In this document: one piece after another, positions 25,770 through 35,528 of the stretch | Position numbering within the stretch: the stretch's first letter is position 1 | Layout of the letters: each line of letters opens with the position of its first letter | DNA from: Gaiellasilicea sp963730405 | GTDB lineage: Bacteria; Actinomycetota; Thermoleophilia; Gaiellales; Gaiellaceae | Assembly (NCBI GenBank): GCA_963730405.1 | Contig: CAVSRW010000009.1 | Coordinates: 172,112 to 236,111 of the forward strand | Direction: 5' to 3' | Length of the DNA stretch: 64,000 nt | Made by a program: the position numbers and the translations under genes | Notes under the pieces: generated by a model | The model's input: only the letters and a program-made list of their open reading frames with translations | What the model was told of the DNA's origin: nothing | The model's database searches: none

Positions 25770-27563
25770 GTGGGCGCATCCGTAGGGCTCTCGGCACCGC
25801 AAGTCTCCTGACGGCCTCGGCGCTCGCCTGGGTCGTCGCCGGCGCGGCCGCGGTGGCGGCGGCGCCGACCGCGATCACCGGCCCGGTCAGCGCCGTCGGC
25901 CCGACCTCCGCGACGGTGAGCGGCACCGTCAACCCCGGCGGCCAGGCGACGACGTGGTACGTCGAGTACGGCACGGGCACGAGCTACGGCTCGCAGACGG
26001 CGAGCGCCAGCGCCGGCTCGGGCTCGGCGAACGTCGCGGTCAGCCGTTCGCTCTCGGGCCTCGCGTCCGGGACGACCTACCACTACCGCGTGGTCGCGAC
26101 GAACGCCGCCGGCACCAGCCGCGGCGCCGACGGGATCTTCACGACCTCGGCCGCGCCCGCCGCCGTCACGGGCGCGGCGACAGGTGTGACGCCCACTTCG
26201 GCGACGCTCACGGGCACCGTCGACCCGAACGGCCGGGCGACGACCTGGTACTTCGAGTACGGCACGAGCACGAGCTACGGCACACGCACTGCAGTGAGGG
26301 ACGCGGGGTCGGGCGCGACCGCGGTCGGCGTCGCCGCGGGCGTGTCGAGCCTCGCCCGTGGCCGCGTCTACCACTACCGGCTGGTCGCGTCGAGCGACGC
26401 AGGCACGACACGCGGCGCCGACCGCACGTTCACAACGTTCGGAGCGCCCGCCGTCACGACCGACGCGGCGACGTCGGTGACGCCGACGTCGGCTCGCCTG
26501 AACGGGACGATCACCCCGAACGGCCAGGCGACGAGCTGGTACTTCGAGTACGGCACGACCGCGGCATACGGCACGAGGACTCCGGTCCGGAACGCCGGCT
26601 CCGGAACGGGCGCCGTGCGCGTGAACGAATCGGTGACGCGCCTGCGCACCGGTGTCGTCTACCACTACCGGCTCGTCGCGACGAACGCCTCGGGGTCGAC
26701 CGCCGGCCGCGACCGGACGCTCAGCACAGCCCTGCAGCCCGTCGTCCGCACCGAGCCCGCGCGGGACGCCGCTGCGACGACCGCGACGCTGGCCGGTGCG
26801 GTCGATCCGCGCACGCGGGCGACGAGCTGGTGGTTCGAGTACGGCACGACGACCGCGTACGGCTCGCGGACGTCCTCGCGCAGCGCCGGCTCCGGTTCGA
26901 CCAGCCGCGCGGGTGAGCGCCCCGGTCTCCGGCCTGAAGCCGGGCACCGTCTACCACTTCCGTCTCGTCGCGCGGAACGACGCGGGCACCAGCCGCGGCG
27001 CCGACCTCTCCTTCACGACGGTCGGCGTCACGCTCACGCTTCCCGCGCTCCGCGTCGTCTACGGGCGGGGAATCCTGCTCTCCGGGCTCGTCCCGACCCG
27101 CCGTGCGGGCGAGAGCGTGACCGTCTTCGCGCAGCCGTACGGCGAGGGCTCGCTCCGGTCGGTCGCCACGGTGCTCACCGCTGCGGACGGCAGCTGGCGC
27201 TATCTGGCCAAGCCGCGGATCCGGACGGTCTACGCGGCGCAGTGGGCCGGTGGCCTGAGCCCCTCCGGCGTCGTCGCAGTCCGGCCTGCGATCTCGCTCC
27301 GCCGGACCGCACGAGGCCTCATCTCGACGCGCGTCCTCGGAGCGCGGCCGTTCGCCGCACGCGGCGTGCAGCTGCAGCGTCGGTCTGCGGCGGGCCGCTG
27401 GGTCACGATCAAGCGCGTCCGCCTGAACCGGCGCTCTGCGGCGCTCTTCCGCGTCACGCTCCCGCGCGGCCGGTCGAACCTCCGGATCGCGATGAGCGTC
27501 AACCAGGCGGGCGCCGGCTATCTGGGCGGCTTCAGCCGCACGATCGTCGTCCGCCGGCCCTGA
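25770..27563 (+). CDS. Secreted repeat protein (fibronectin type III-like repeats), frameshifted
   Basis: About 595 residues. A signal-peptide-like stretch (IRRALGTASLLTASALAW then VVAGAAAVAAA) precedes four repeats of roughly 94 residues. Each repeat has TSATL-TGTV-P-G-ATTWYFEYGTSTSYG and YHYRLVATNAAGTSRGAD-FTT, an Fn3-like beta-sandwich common in actinobacterial surface proteins. A beta-rich C-terminal domain follows. A frameshift near 26911 (GCGGGTGAGC, one extra base) separates repeat four. No canonical start lies in frame before the signal peptide; GTG 25770 would fit if one G were missing just after it, so the 5' end is tentative. Confidence 0.7.
25860..27030 (+). repeat. Four tandem ~285-bp coding repeats
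   Basis: The region encodes four successive copies of a ~94-residue unit, visible in DNA as recurring TACTTCGAGTACGGCAC-type and TACCACTACCGGCTGGTCGC-type blocks (for example at 25955, 26245, 26535 and 26830 for the first). Such arrays change copy number easily and are also a risk for misassembly. Confidence 0.65.
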
Positions 27564-27584
27564 GCCGGACATATCCTGCGCTCC

Positions 27585-28294
27585 ATGCGCAGCGACGCCC
27601 GACGTGCGGCTTTGACCGCGCTGATCGACCACGCGCCGCTGTTCCCGCCGGCCAGCCTGCCCGTGCCCGCCGCGCTGGAGGAAGACAGGCGAGCACGGGC
27701 GGACGAGCACGCGTGGCTGCTGGCGCGCCTCGTCTGGCCTCCTCACGGCTGGACGAGCTCGAGGGCGAGGATCGCGCGCTCTCGGTGCTGCTCGACGGCA
27801 CGTACGGCGGTGACATGCGCGCCGAAGCGGTCGAGACCCGCTGGGAAGCCGGGCTCGACGGGCTCTCCGGCGAGGCGTACGTCGAGCTGCCGCTCGGCGA
27901 CGGGCTGGCGGAGAAGGTGGCGGCGCTCGCCGAGCGCAGCCTCCGGGCGAAGGTCCGCTGCGGCGGCGCCGAGGTGCCGACGCCCGAGAGCCTCGGCCGC
28001 TTCCTCACCGTCTGCCGCGACGCAGGTGTGCCCTTCAAGGCGACCGCCGGGCTGCACCACCCGCTCGCCGCCGAGGGCCGGCACGGGTTCCTCAACGTGC
28101 TGGCTGCCTGCGCGTTCGAGGACGACGCCGCACTGACCGGCGACGTCGCGCTCGACCGCGACGCGCTCCGCTGGGACGGCCGCGCGGCCGCTCCCGAGGA
28201 GCTCGAGCGCGTGCGCCGCGACCAGCTCGTCGCGGTCGGCAGCTGCTCGTTCTTCGAGCCGGTCGAGGAGCTGCAGGAGCTGGGGATCCTGTGA
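27585..28294 (+). CDS. Hypothetical protein upstream of fumarylacetoacetase, one frameshift
   Basis: About 236 residues. It begins MRSDARRAALTALIDHAPLFPPA and, after a frame change near 27738 (one base seems to be missing in TGGCC), continues SSRLDELEGEDRALSVLLDGTYGG, FKATAGLHHPLAAEGRHGFLN and VGSCSFFEPVEELQELGIL. The pattern suggests an alpha/beta barrel, but I do not recognise the family. The stop overlaps the fumarylacetoacetase GTG, so the products likely act in the same pathway. ATG 27585 is 7 nt after TATCCT (leaderless spacing). Confidence 0.6.
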
Positions 28295-29352
28295 TCCAGG
28301 GCTTCGGCACGTTCGGCCGCGACGGCGAACGGCGGCTCGCGTTCCGGTACGGGAACGGCGTCGTCGACCTCGGTCGCGGCTCGCTCGACGAGCTGCTCCG
28401 CCTGGGACGCGACGCGTGGGAGGAGAAGACGGCCGAGGCGGTGCTCGCTGCCGCGGAGGGGAATCTGATCCCGCTCGAGGAGGTCGAGCCGGAGCTGCCG
28501 TTCGCGGTCGCGGACTACGTCGACTTCTACTCCTCGCTCGAGCACGCCACGAATCTCGGCCGCATGTTCCGGCCCGACTCCGAGCCCCTGCTGCCGAACT
28601 GGCGCCATCTCCCGGTCGGCTACCACGGTCGGGCCGGCACCGTCGTCGTCAGCGGCACCCCGATCCGCCGCCCGCAGGGCCAGGCGAAGCCGCCCGACGC
28701 AGAGGCACCCCTCTTCGGGCCGTCGCGCAGGCTCGACATCGAGCTCGAGCTCGGCTTCGTCGTCGGCGTCCCGAGCAAGCTCGGCACACCCGTTCCGCCG
28801 TCCGCCTTCCGCGACCACGTCTTCGGCGTCGTCCTCGTCAACGACTGGAGCGCGCGGGACATCCAGGCGTGGGAGTACGTCCCCCTCGGGCCGTTCCTCG
28901 GCAAGAGCTTCGCGACGTCGATCTCGGCCTGGGTGACGCCGCTCGCGCTCCTCGAGGACCGCCGCGTGCCCGCGCCGCCGCAGGAGCCGGAGCCGCTGCC
29001 GCACCTGCGCGTCGACGGCGACTGGGCGCTCGACATCCCGCTCGAGGTGGAGCTGAACGGCTCCGTGGTCGCGCGCGGCAATGCGCGCGGGCTCTACTGG
29101 ACGATGCCGCAGCAGCTCGCGCACGCGACCTCGAACGGCGCGAGCGTCCGCACCGGCGACCTGATGGCGTCGGGGACGATCTCCGGAGCCACGCGCGGCA
29201 GCGAGGGCAGCCTGATCGAGCTGACGCGGAACGGGGCCGAGCCGATCCGGCTCGGCGACGGCCAGGAGCGGACGTTCCTCGAGGACGGCGACGAGGTCGT
29301 CCTGCGCAGCGAGGTGCTCGGCGAGGTGCGCGGCCGCATCCTGCCGGCGTAG
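28291..29352 (+). CDS. fahA: Fumarylacetoacetase
   Basis: 353 residues, FAH superfamily. DYVDFYSSLEHATNLGRMFRP and LPVGYHGRAGTVVVSG match the N-terminal substrate region. The metal-binding acidic residues lie in LDIELELGFVVG and VLVNDWSARDIQAWEYVPLGPFLGKSF, and SGTISGATRGSEGSLIEL is the usual C-terminal block. It cleaves fumarylacetoacetate to fumarate and acetoacetate, the last step of tyrosine/homogentisate breakdown. GTG 28291 overlaps the previous stop. No hmgA or hpd is in the window. Confidence 0.92.
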   Translation: MIQGFGTFGRDGERRLAFRYGNGVVDLGRGSLDELLRLGRDAWEEKTAEAVLAAAEGNLIPLEEVEPELPFAVADYVDFYSSLEHATNLGRMFRPDSEPLLPNWRHLPVGYHGRAGTVVVSGTPIRRPQGQAKPPDAEAPLFGPSRRLDIELELGFVVGVPSKLGTPVPPSAFRDHVFGVVLVNDWSARDIQAWEYVPLGPFLGKSFATSISAWVTPLALLEDRRVPAPPQEPEPLPHLRVDGDWALDIPLEVELNGSVVARGNARGLYWTMPQQLAHATSNGASVRTGDLMASGTISGATRGSEGSLIELTRNGAEPIRLGDGQERTFLEDGDEVVLRSEVLGEVRGRILPA

Positions 29353-30683
29353 TGGCCTGGCGCTCGCACCTGCTCGCCGCAGTCCGCCATCCGAGCGACC
29401 GGAACATCCTGCTCCTGCGGAGCGACCGGGAGTGGCGGCTCCCGCGCGCGCGCGTCCGCGAGGCGGTCTGGGGCGCGAACGCGCGTGTGATCGTCCCGCT
29501 ACTCGAGCGGCGGCTGGGGACGACGCTCTGGCTCGTCCGCCTGCTGCGGCTCTCGGAGGACGAGGCATCCGAGCGCGTCGATGCGGCGTTCGAGCTCGAG
29601 CTGACCGACCCGGGCTGGCAGCCGCCCGCCAACGGACGGTGGGCCGGCCGGGAGGACGTCGAACGGCTGAGAGTGCCGCCCGAGGAGCGCGAGCTCCTCA
29701 CCGCCTACTTCGACGAGCTCGGGAGCGTCCCGGCCGAACGCTCGCCCTGGTCGCGGCCCGGCTGGCTCGGCGAGGTGCGGCCGTGGCTCGAGAGCGAGGC
29801 GGGCAGGCTCGGCCTGAAGGTGGTGTCGATCGAGCAGGTCAAGCACTGGAGCATCTCGTCCGTGCTCCGGATCGCGACGGACGGCCCCGACCTCTACCTC
29901 AAGGTGCCCGCGCGGCTCCCGCTCTTCGTCGACGAGGCGGCGGTGACCGCGAGACTCGCCGAGCGGTTTCCGGACCACGTCCCGGCGCCCCTCGCCGTCG
30001 AGCCCGAGCGAGGGCTGCTCCTGCTGCCCGCGTTCGAGCACCTGCCCGGCTGGGGCGCGCCGTTGCCCGAGCGCGCGGAGATGCTGCGGCGGTTCGGGCG
30101 GCTGCAGCGAGAGGCGGCCGGGCAGGTCGACGAGCTCCTCGCCGCCGGCTGCCTCGACCGCCGCCTCGAGGTCCTGGAGGCCCAGATCGACCCGCTCGTC
30201 GCCGACGAAGATGCGACGCGCAAGCTCACCGAGGAGGAGCGCGCCGAGCTCGCGGACCTCGCGCCGACGCTGCGCGAGTTCTGCCGGCGCCTTGCCGACG
30301 TCGGCCCCGCGCCCACACTCGTCCACGGCGACCTGCACATGGGCAACACCGCGCGGCTCGACGGCAGGGTCGTCTACTTCGACTGGACCGACGCCTGCAT
30401 CGCACATCCGTTCATCGACCTGCACTCGCTCCAGTGGGAGCGGGACGAAGGAAGTCGGGCTGCGCTCCTCGACGCGTACCTCGAAGCCTGGGAGGGGGTC
30501 GAGACGCCCGAGCGGCTGCGCGAGGCGGCCGCGCTCGCGGCGGTGGTGATCCCGCTCCACCACGCGGTCTCCTACCGGACGATCGTCGCGGCGCTCGAGC
30601 CGGACGCAAGGCCGGAGCTCGACGCCGCGCACGGGTTCCTCCGCGAGGCGCTCGCCCGCGTCCGTGCCTGGCCGGAAGGCTAG
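29352..30683 (+). CDS. Aminoglycoside-phosphotransferase-like kinase with extra N-terminal domain
   Basis: 443 residues. The C-terminal two thirds is an APH/choline-kinase-like fold: DLYLKVPARLPLF (ATP lysine), the catalytic loop VHGDLHMGNTARLDG and the metal motif YFDWTDACIAHPF. The first ~130 residues (WRSHLLAAVRHPSDRNILLL) look NUDIX-like in layout but lack a Nudix box. GTG 29352 shares a base with the fumarylacetoacetase TAG. Substrate unknown; a resistance role is not implied. Confidence 0.75.
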   Translation: MAWRSHLLAAVRHPSDRNILLLRSDREWRLPRARVREAVWGANARVIVPLLERRLGTTLWLVRLLRLSEDEASERVDAAFELELTDPGWQPPANGRWAGREDVERLRVPPEERELLTAYFDELGSVPAERSPWSRPGWLGEVRPWLESEAGRLGLKVVSIEQVKHWSISSVLRIATDGPDLYLKVPARLPLFVDEAAVTARLAERFPDHVPAPLAVEPERGLLLLPAFEHLPGWGAPLPERAEMLRRFGRLQREAAGQVDELLAAGCLDRRLEVLEAQIDPLVADEDATRKLTEEERAELADLAPTLREFCRRLADVGPAPTLVHGDLHMGNTARLDGRVVYFDWTDACIAHPFIDLHSLQWERDEGSRAALLDAYLEAWEGVETPERLREAAALAAVVIPLHHAVSYRTIVAALEPDARPELDAAHGFLREALARVRAWPEG

Positions 30684-30726
30684 AACGTCTTTACGCCGTC
30701 CAATTTTCGGCCAATACTGAGACAGG

Positions 30727-32272
30727 ATGCGCCGTCCGCCGCTGTTCGCCATAGTTGCCCTGCTGGCAACCGCCGGAGCGTCCGCCCATGCAGGCGGAAG
30801 CGCTGTCAACAAGCCGTTGCTCGGTGTGGCGGGCCAGGCCGACCGGTTCGAGGCACAGACGGGCCAGGACTCGCAGGTGCGGCACATCTTTCTCGGCTGG
30901 GGGCAGGGCAGCACGTGGGGGTCGCCCTTCGCGCAGCTGTTCGCCGGCTTGCAGCCGGTGCCGATGATCAACCTCGGGACCGACGAGGGCCGAGCGCGCA
31001 CGGAGGCGATCACGCCCGCGCAGATCGCGTCGGGCCGCGGCGACGGCTATCTCGTCTCCCTCAATGCTGCCATTGCCGCCTACGGCGGCGAGCTCTACGT
31101 GCGGGTGATGGGGGAGATGAACAACCCGAAGAACCACTACGCGCCGACGCGACCGAACGGAACCGCGAAGGGCGCCTCGCACTCACCGACCGCGTACAAG
31201 CAGGCGTTCCGCCGCGCCTCCCTGATCCTCCACGGCGGCACGGCCGTCGACGCGAAGCTGCGGCGGCTGGGGATGCCGCCCGTCGGGCGCGAGCTGGCGG
31301 TCAACACCGCTCCGGCGCTGACGGTGATCTGGAACCCGATCGCCGGCTTCGACGCGCGCAGCGCGCGGCCGGCGCAGCAGTTCTACCCGGGCGACGCCTA
31401 CGTCGACATGGTCGGCAACGACATCTTCGCGACTCGCGCGGGTATCGCATCGCACGCGGCGAACGAGGCTCTCTACCGAGCGCATCCGAAGAAGCCGTAC
31501 GCACTCCCGGAGTGGGGAACGTCGGTCGACGACCCGGGCTTCGTGAAGCGGATCTGCCGGTTCCTTCGAATCCACAGCCGGGTGCGCCTCGCCGCACTAC
31601 GACGCGAGGGCCAGATCGCCGTACGACCTCGGCTCGAAGCCCCGTGCGCGCGCGGAGTACCGGCGCTGCATCACCCCGATCGGGGCAAAGGCGTCGGGAT
31701 CGGTTCCGACGGCGCCGCCGACGAGCGCGCAGCTCCGGCTCACGGCCACACCGGCGGGCGGCGACGCCCCGCTCGACGTCACGTTCGAGCCCTACGCGAG
31801 CCTCCCGAAGCCCGTCGTCCGCTGGGAGATCGCCTTCGGTGACGGCGAGGTGCAGGGCGGGAGCGGCCCGCCGCCGCGGTCGATCGCGTACACCTACGCC
31901 CGCAAGGGCGCCTACACGGCTGCGCTGATCGTGCACGTGGCACCGCCCTTCACCCCGGTTGCCGCGAGGTACCTCACGCAGTCGAGGGTGACCGTCGGGA
32001 AGGGCGGCAAGGAGCTCCTTCGGCTCACCCCGGCTCCGCGGGCCGGCAAGGCGCCGCTCTCGGTCAGCTTCCGGGCGGCCGTCGACACTCCGGACGCCGT
32101 GACCCGTTGGGACTTCGTCCCCGGTGACGGCACGAGCCGCTCGGGCGACGGGAAGCCGCCGCGCTTCCTCGGTCACACCTACACGCAGCGGGGGACGTAC
32201 CGTGCCGTCCTGATCGTCCACCTCGCCGCCGGGAAGCGGATCCTCACGTACGTGGACATCGTCGTCCGCTAG
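30727..32272 (+). CDS. Secreted GH26-like glycoside hydrolase with PKD repeats, one frameshift
   Basis: About 515 residues with a signal peptide (RRPPLFAIVALLATAGASAHA). The catalytic part resembles GH26 mannanase-like enzymes: GELYVRVMGEMNNPKNHYAP contains the candidate acid/base Glu and KPYALPEWGTSVDDP the candidate nucleophile. Near 31581 one surplus base in AGCCGGGTGCG changes frame; afterwards it reads HYDARARSPYDLGSKPRARA and two PKD-type repeats with FGDGEV and VPGDGTS. It probably acts on an extracellular polysaccharide; the specific substrate is not known. Confidence 0.72.
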
Positions 32273-32297
32273 ATCAATCGACCGGTACGATCGCGCC

Positions 32298-33476
32298 GTG
32301 CCGTGGGACGTCCTCACCGACGAGCAGCGCGAGATCCGCGAGCTCGTCCGCACGCTCGCGCGGGAGCGCGTGGCTCCGCGCGCGGCCGAGATCGACGAGT
32401 CGCACGAGTTCCCGTGGGACGTCGTCGAGCTCTTCCGCGAGCACGAGATCTTCGGCCTCCTCTTCGACGAGGAGCACGGCGGCTCCGGCACGGGCACGCT
32501 GCTCGCGCTCGTCGCGATCGAGGAGGTCTCGAAGGTCTGCGCGACGAGCGGCCTGCTGCTGGCGGTGCAGGAGCTCGGGTCGCTCGGGCTGAAGCTCGCC
32601 GGCTCGCAGGCCCAGAAGGAGGCGTACCTGCCGAAGCTCGCGAGCGGCGAGTGGCTGCCCGCCTACGCGCTCACGGAGGCCGGCTCCGGCTCCGACTCGG
32701 CCGCGATGCGCACGACCGCGGTTCGCGAGGGCGACGAGTACGTCCTCAACGGCAGCAAGCGCTTCATCACGAACGCCGGGGTCGCCAACCTCTACACCGT
32801 CTTCGCCAAGACCGAGCCGGACGCGGGCCATGCGGGCATCTCCGCGTTCCTCGTCGAGTCCGAGGCGCCCGGCTTCGCCGTCGCGCGGCTGGAGCCGAAG
32901 ATGGGCATCTCCGGCTCGACGACCGGCGAGCTCACGTTCGACGACTGCCGGATCCCGGCCGCCAACCTGCTCGGCGAGGAGGGGGAGGGCTTCAAGATCG
33001 CGATGCGGATCCTCGACCGCTCCCGGCCAGGCGTCGCGGCGCAGGCGCTCGGGATCGCACAGGGGGCGACCGACTACGCGCTCGAGTACGCGAAGAGCCG
33101 CGAGACGATGGGCAAGCCGATCGCACAGCACCAGCTGATCCAGGCGAAGCTCGCCGACATGGAGACGGAGACCGAGGCGGCGCGCGGGCTCCTGTACCGC
33201 TTCGGCCAGATGTGCGACGCGGGAATCGACGGGCCGGAGCTGACGAAGGCCTCCGCGCAGGCGAAGCTCAAGTGCGGCGACGTCGCCATGTGGGTCACGA
33301 CCGAGGCGGTCCAGGTCCTCGGCGGCTACGGCTACATCAAGGAGTACCCGGTCGAGCGCTTCATGCGCGACGCGAAGATCACCCAGATCTACGAGGGGAC
33401 GCAGGAGGTGCAGCGGCTCGTGATCGCCCGCGAGATGCTGCGCGAGAGCCGCGCTTTTCTCCTCGCCGGCGTGTGA
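32298..33476 (+). CDS. Acyl-CoA dehydrogenase
   Basis: 392 residues, FAD-dependent ACAD. Family motifs: YALTEAGSGSDSAAMRTTAV (FAD/substrate loop), KRFITNAGVANLYTVFAKT, and the C-terminal catalytic region VLGGYGYIKEYPVERFMRDAKITQIYEGTQEVQRLVIAR, in which the glutamate of YEGT is the base in short-chain enzymes. It introduces the alpha-beta double bond of a short or branched acyl-CoA. GTG 32298 lies 6 nt after TACGAT (32286-32291). Confidence 0.93.
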   Translation: MPWDVLTDEQREIRELVRTLARERVAPRAAEIDESHEFPWDVVELFREHEIFGLLFDEEHGGSGTGTLLALVAIEEVSKVCATSGLLLAVQELGSLGLKLAGSQAQKEAYLPKLASGEWLPAYALTEAGSGSDSAAMRTTAVREGDEYVLNGSKRFITNAGVANLYTVFAKTEPDAGHAGISAFLVESEAPGFAVARLEPKMGISGSTTGELTFDDCRIPAANLLGEEGEGFKIAMRILDRSRPGVAAQALGIAQGATDYALEYAKSRETMGKPIAQHQLIQAKLADMETETEAARGLLYRFGQMCDAGIDGPELTKASAQAKLKCGDVAMWVTTEAVQVLGGYGYIKEYPVERFMRDAKITQIYEGTQEVQRLVIAREMLRESRAFLLAGV

Positions 33477-34214
33477 GCGAGTTCGCCCGCTCGTTCGAGC
33501 GCACGGCAGACGCGTACGAACGAGGGCGGCCCGGCTATGCGGAGTCGGCGCTCGGTGCGGTGCCGGTGAAGGCCGACGCCGTCGTGCTCGACCTCGCGGC
33601 CGGCACGGGCAAGCTCACGCGCCAGCTTGTGCGCCGCTTCGAGCGCGTGGTCGCCGTCGAGCCCCTCGCAGGGATGCGCGCCGTGCTCCAACAGGTCGTG
33701 CCGGAGGCGGAGGCGCTCCCCGGAACGGCGACGGAGATTCCGCTCGAGGACGACGCCGTCGACGCGGTCTTCGTCGGCGAGGCGTTCCACTGGTTCGGCA
33801 ACGACGACGCCGTGCGCGAGATCGCGCGCGTGCTGCGGCCGGGCGGGACGCTCGCGATCCTCTTCAACCAGGCCGACGGCAAGGTCGAGCCGCCGCTGCC
33901 GCAGGCGTTCCGCGACGCCCTCGATGCGGTCGCGCTCGTCAAGCCGCCCGAGTTCACCGTGCGCAGCGGACTCTGGCGGACGCCGTTTCCCGGCCCGTTC
34001 GAGCCGTTCACGGAGATCAGCTTCCCGAATGCGGTCGAGCTCGACCGCGAGGGGATGCTCGCGAACATCGCCTCGTGGAGCACCGTTGCCGGGCTGCCGG
34101 ACGCGGAGCGAGGGCATGCTCATCGAACAGCTGTCAGCTCTCCTGCCGGAGGGGAGCTACCGTCATCCGCTCAGCACCCACCTCTACCTGACGACCCTCT
34201 CCGAAGGAGGCTGA
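33473..34214 (+). CDS. Class I SAM-dependent methyltransferase, one frameshift
   Basis: About 247 residues, Methyltransf_11-like. FERTADAYERGRPGYAESAL, motif I VLDLAAGTGKLTRQL, acidic motif VAVEPLAGM, then VFVGEAFHWFGNDDAVREIARVLRPGGTLAIL. A surplus base in GCGGAGCG near 34105 shifts the frame before GMLIEQLSALLPEGSY. GTG 33473 overlaps the dehydrogenase stop. Acceptor unknown. Confidence 0.85.
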
Positions 34215-34215
34215 C

Positions 34216-34584
34216 ATGGACGCGGCAGACGTCGATCGCTGGCTCGACGGATACATCGCCGCCTGGCGGAGCAACGACCGCGCAGAGATCGAGGCGCTCT
34301 TCACGGAGGATGCGCGCTACCGCTACCACCCGTGGGACGAGCCGATCGTCGGCGCCGCGGCGATCGCGGACGCCTGGCTCGGCGACCAGGACGACCCGGC
34401 GCGCTGGGAGGCGTCGTACCGGTGCCACGCCGCCGACGGCGATGCCGCCGTGGCCGTCGGCTCGAGCACGTACCTCGACGCCAACGGCGCCGTGGAGAAG
34501 GTCTACGACAACGCGTATGTGCTGCGCTTCGATGGCGACGGCCGCTGCTCCGAGTTCACGGAGTGGTTCATGAAGCGTCCCTGA
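34216..34584 (+). CDS. SnoaL/NTF2-like protein
   Basis: 122 residues with the cone-shaped SnoaL/NTF2 pattern: WLDGYIAAWRSNDRAEIEALFTEDARYRYHPWDEPIVGAAAIADAW in the first half and VYDNAYVLRFDGDGRCSEFTEWFMKRP in the second. Strong ribosome site AAGGAGG 6 nt before ATG. It follows the methyltransferase by one base and is co-transcribed. May be an isomerase/hydrolase or a ligand binder. Confidence 0.82.
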   Translation: MDAADVDRWLDGYIAAWRSNDRAEIEALFTEDARYRYHPWDEPIVGAAAIADAWLGDQDDPARWEASYRCHAADGDAAVAVGSSTYLDANGAVEKVYDNAYVLRFDGDGRCSEFTEWFMKRP

Positions 34585-34629
34585 GCGGCTGAGCGTTTCC
34601 GGTGCGGGTCGCCGGGCACAACGTCCTTC

Positions 34630-35521
34630 GTGAGAGTCGGGGGTCTGCTCGCGTCGCTCGTGCTCGCGCTGCTCGCCGGCGGCGTCGCAGCCGACGCCCG
34701 TGACACCGCCTATCCGGGGCGGAACGGCGCGATTCTGCACATCCGCGACCTCGGCGGGAACGCGCCGGTGGGCGGGCACATCTTCGTCACCGCCGCCGAC
34801 GGCTCCGGGCTTCACGACGTCACGCCGCCCGGCATCACCAACGTCAGGTCGGCGGCCTGGTCGCCCGACGGCCGGAGGATCGCGTTCTCCGCGACCGGGA
34901 CCGCGCGGCTGACCCAGGCGGTCTACGTGATGAACGCCGACGGCAGCGGGCTCCGGCAGGTCACGCGCGGGCACCTCGCCGAGCTCTCTCCGACCTGGTC
35001 GCCCGACGGCAAGAGCCTGGCCTTCACGAGCTTCGACCGCGGCCTGTTCCAGATCTTCCGCTCCCGGCTCGACGGGACGGCGTCGACGAGTGCTGTCGAA
35101 CCAGACGACGAACTGCCAGAACGCCGAGTGGTCGCCGACCGGCCGGTTCATCGTCTTCGAGTGCCAGCTCGCGGGCGGGCTCGTGATCATGCGTGCCGAC
35201 GGCTCCGGCGAGCGACGTCTGACCACGGCTGCGCGCACGACCGACAGCTCGCCGGCCTGGTCGCCGGACGGGCGAACGATCGTGTTCTCGCGCGCGACGT
35301 GGACGTACCGGATCGGCCCCGACGGGCGCGGGCTGCGGCGCGTCGCCCGCGTCGTCGGCGATCGCGCGATTTCGCCCGACGGGCGCTGGCTCGCGATGAC
35401 GCGCTACGTCGACGAGCAGCAGGAGCTGTGGGTGCTGCGGCGCGACGGCACGGGCGCTCGCCGGATCACGGCGACGTCCGGCGTGCTGGAGTTCGCGCCC
35501 GACTGGCAGCCGCTGCGCTGA
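34630..35521 (+). CDS. Secreted TolB/PD40-type beta-propeller protein, one frameshift
   Basis: About 296 residues with a signal peptide (GLLASLVLALLAGGVAADA) and repeated PD40 blades: VRSAAWSPDGRRIAFS, ELSPTWSPDGKSLAFTS, NAEWSPTGRFIVFEC, SSPAWSPDGRTIVFSR and FAPDWQPL. One surplus base in GACGGGACGG near 35075 shifts the frame between blades. Probably extracytoplasmic; partner unknown. Confidence 0.8.
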
Positions 35522-35528
35522 CGAGCCG

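Noticed and set aside
25860..27030. A CRISPR-like or satellite array
   Set aside because: The ~285-bp periodicity is a coding repeat (Fn3-like modules), with no short identical repeats or unique spacers.
29352..30683. An antibiotic resistance phosphotransferase
   Set aside because: The HGDLHMGN loop is common to many small-molecule kinases, and the gene is coupled to fumarylacetoacetase, not to resistance genes.
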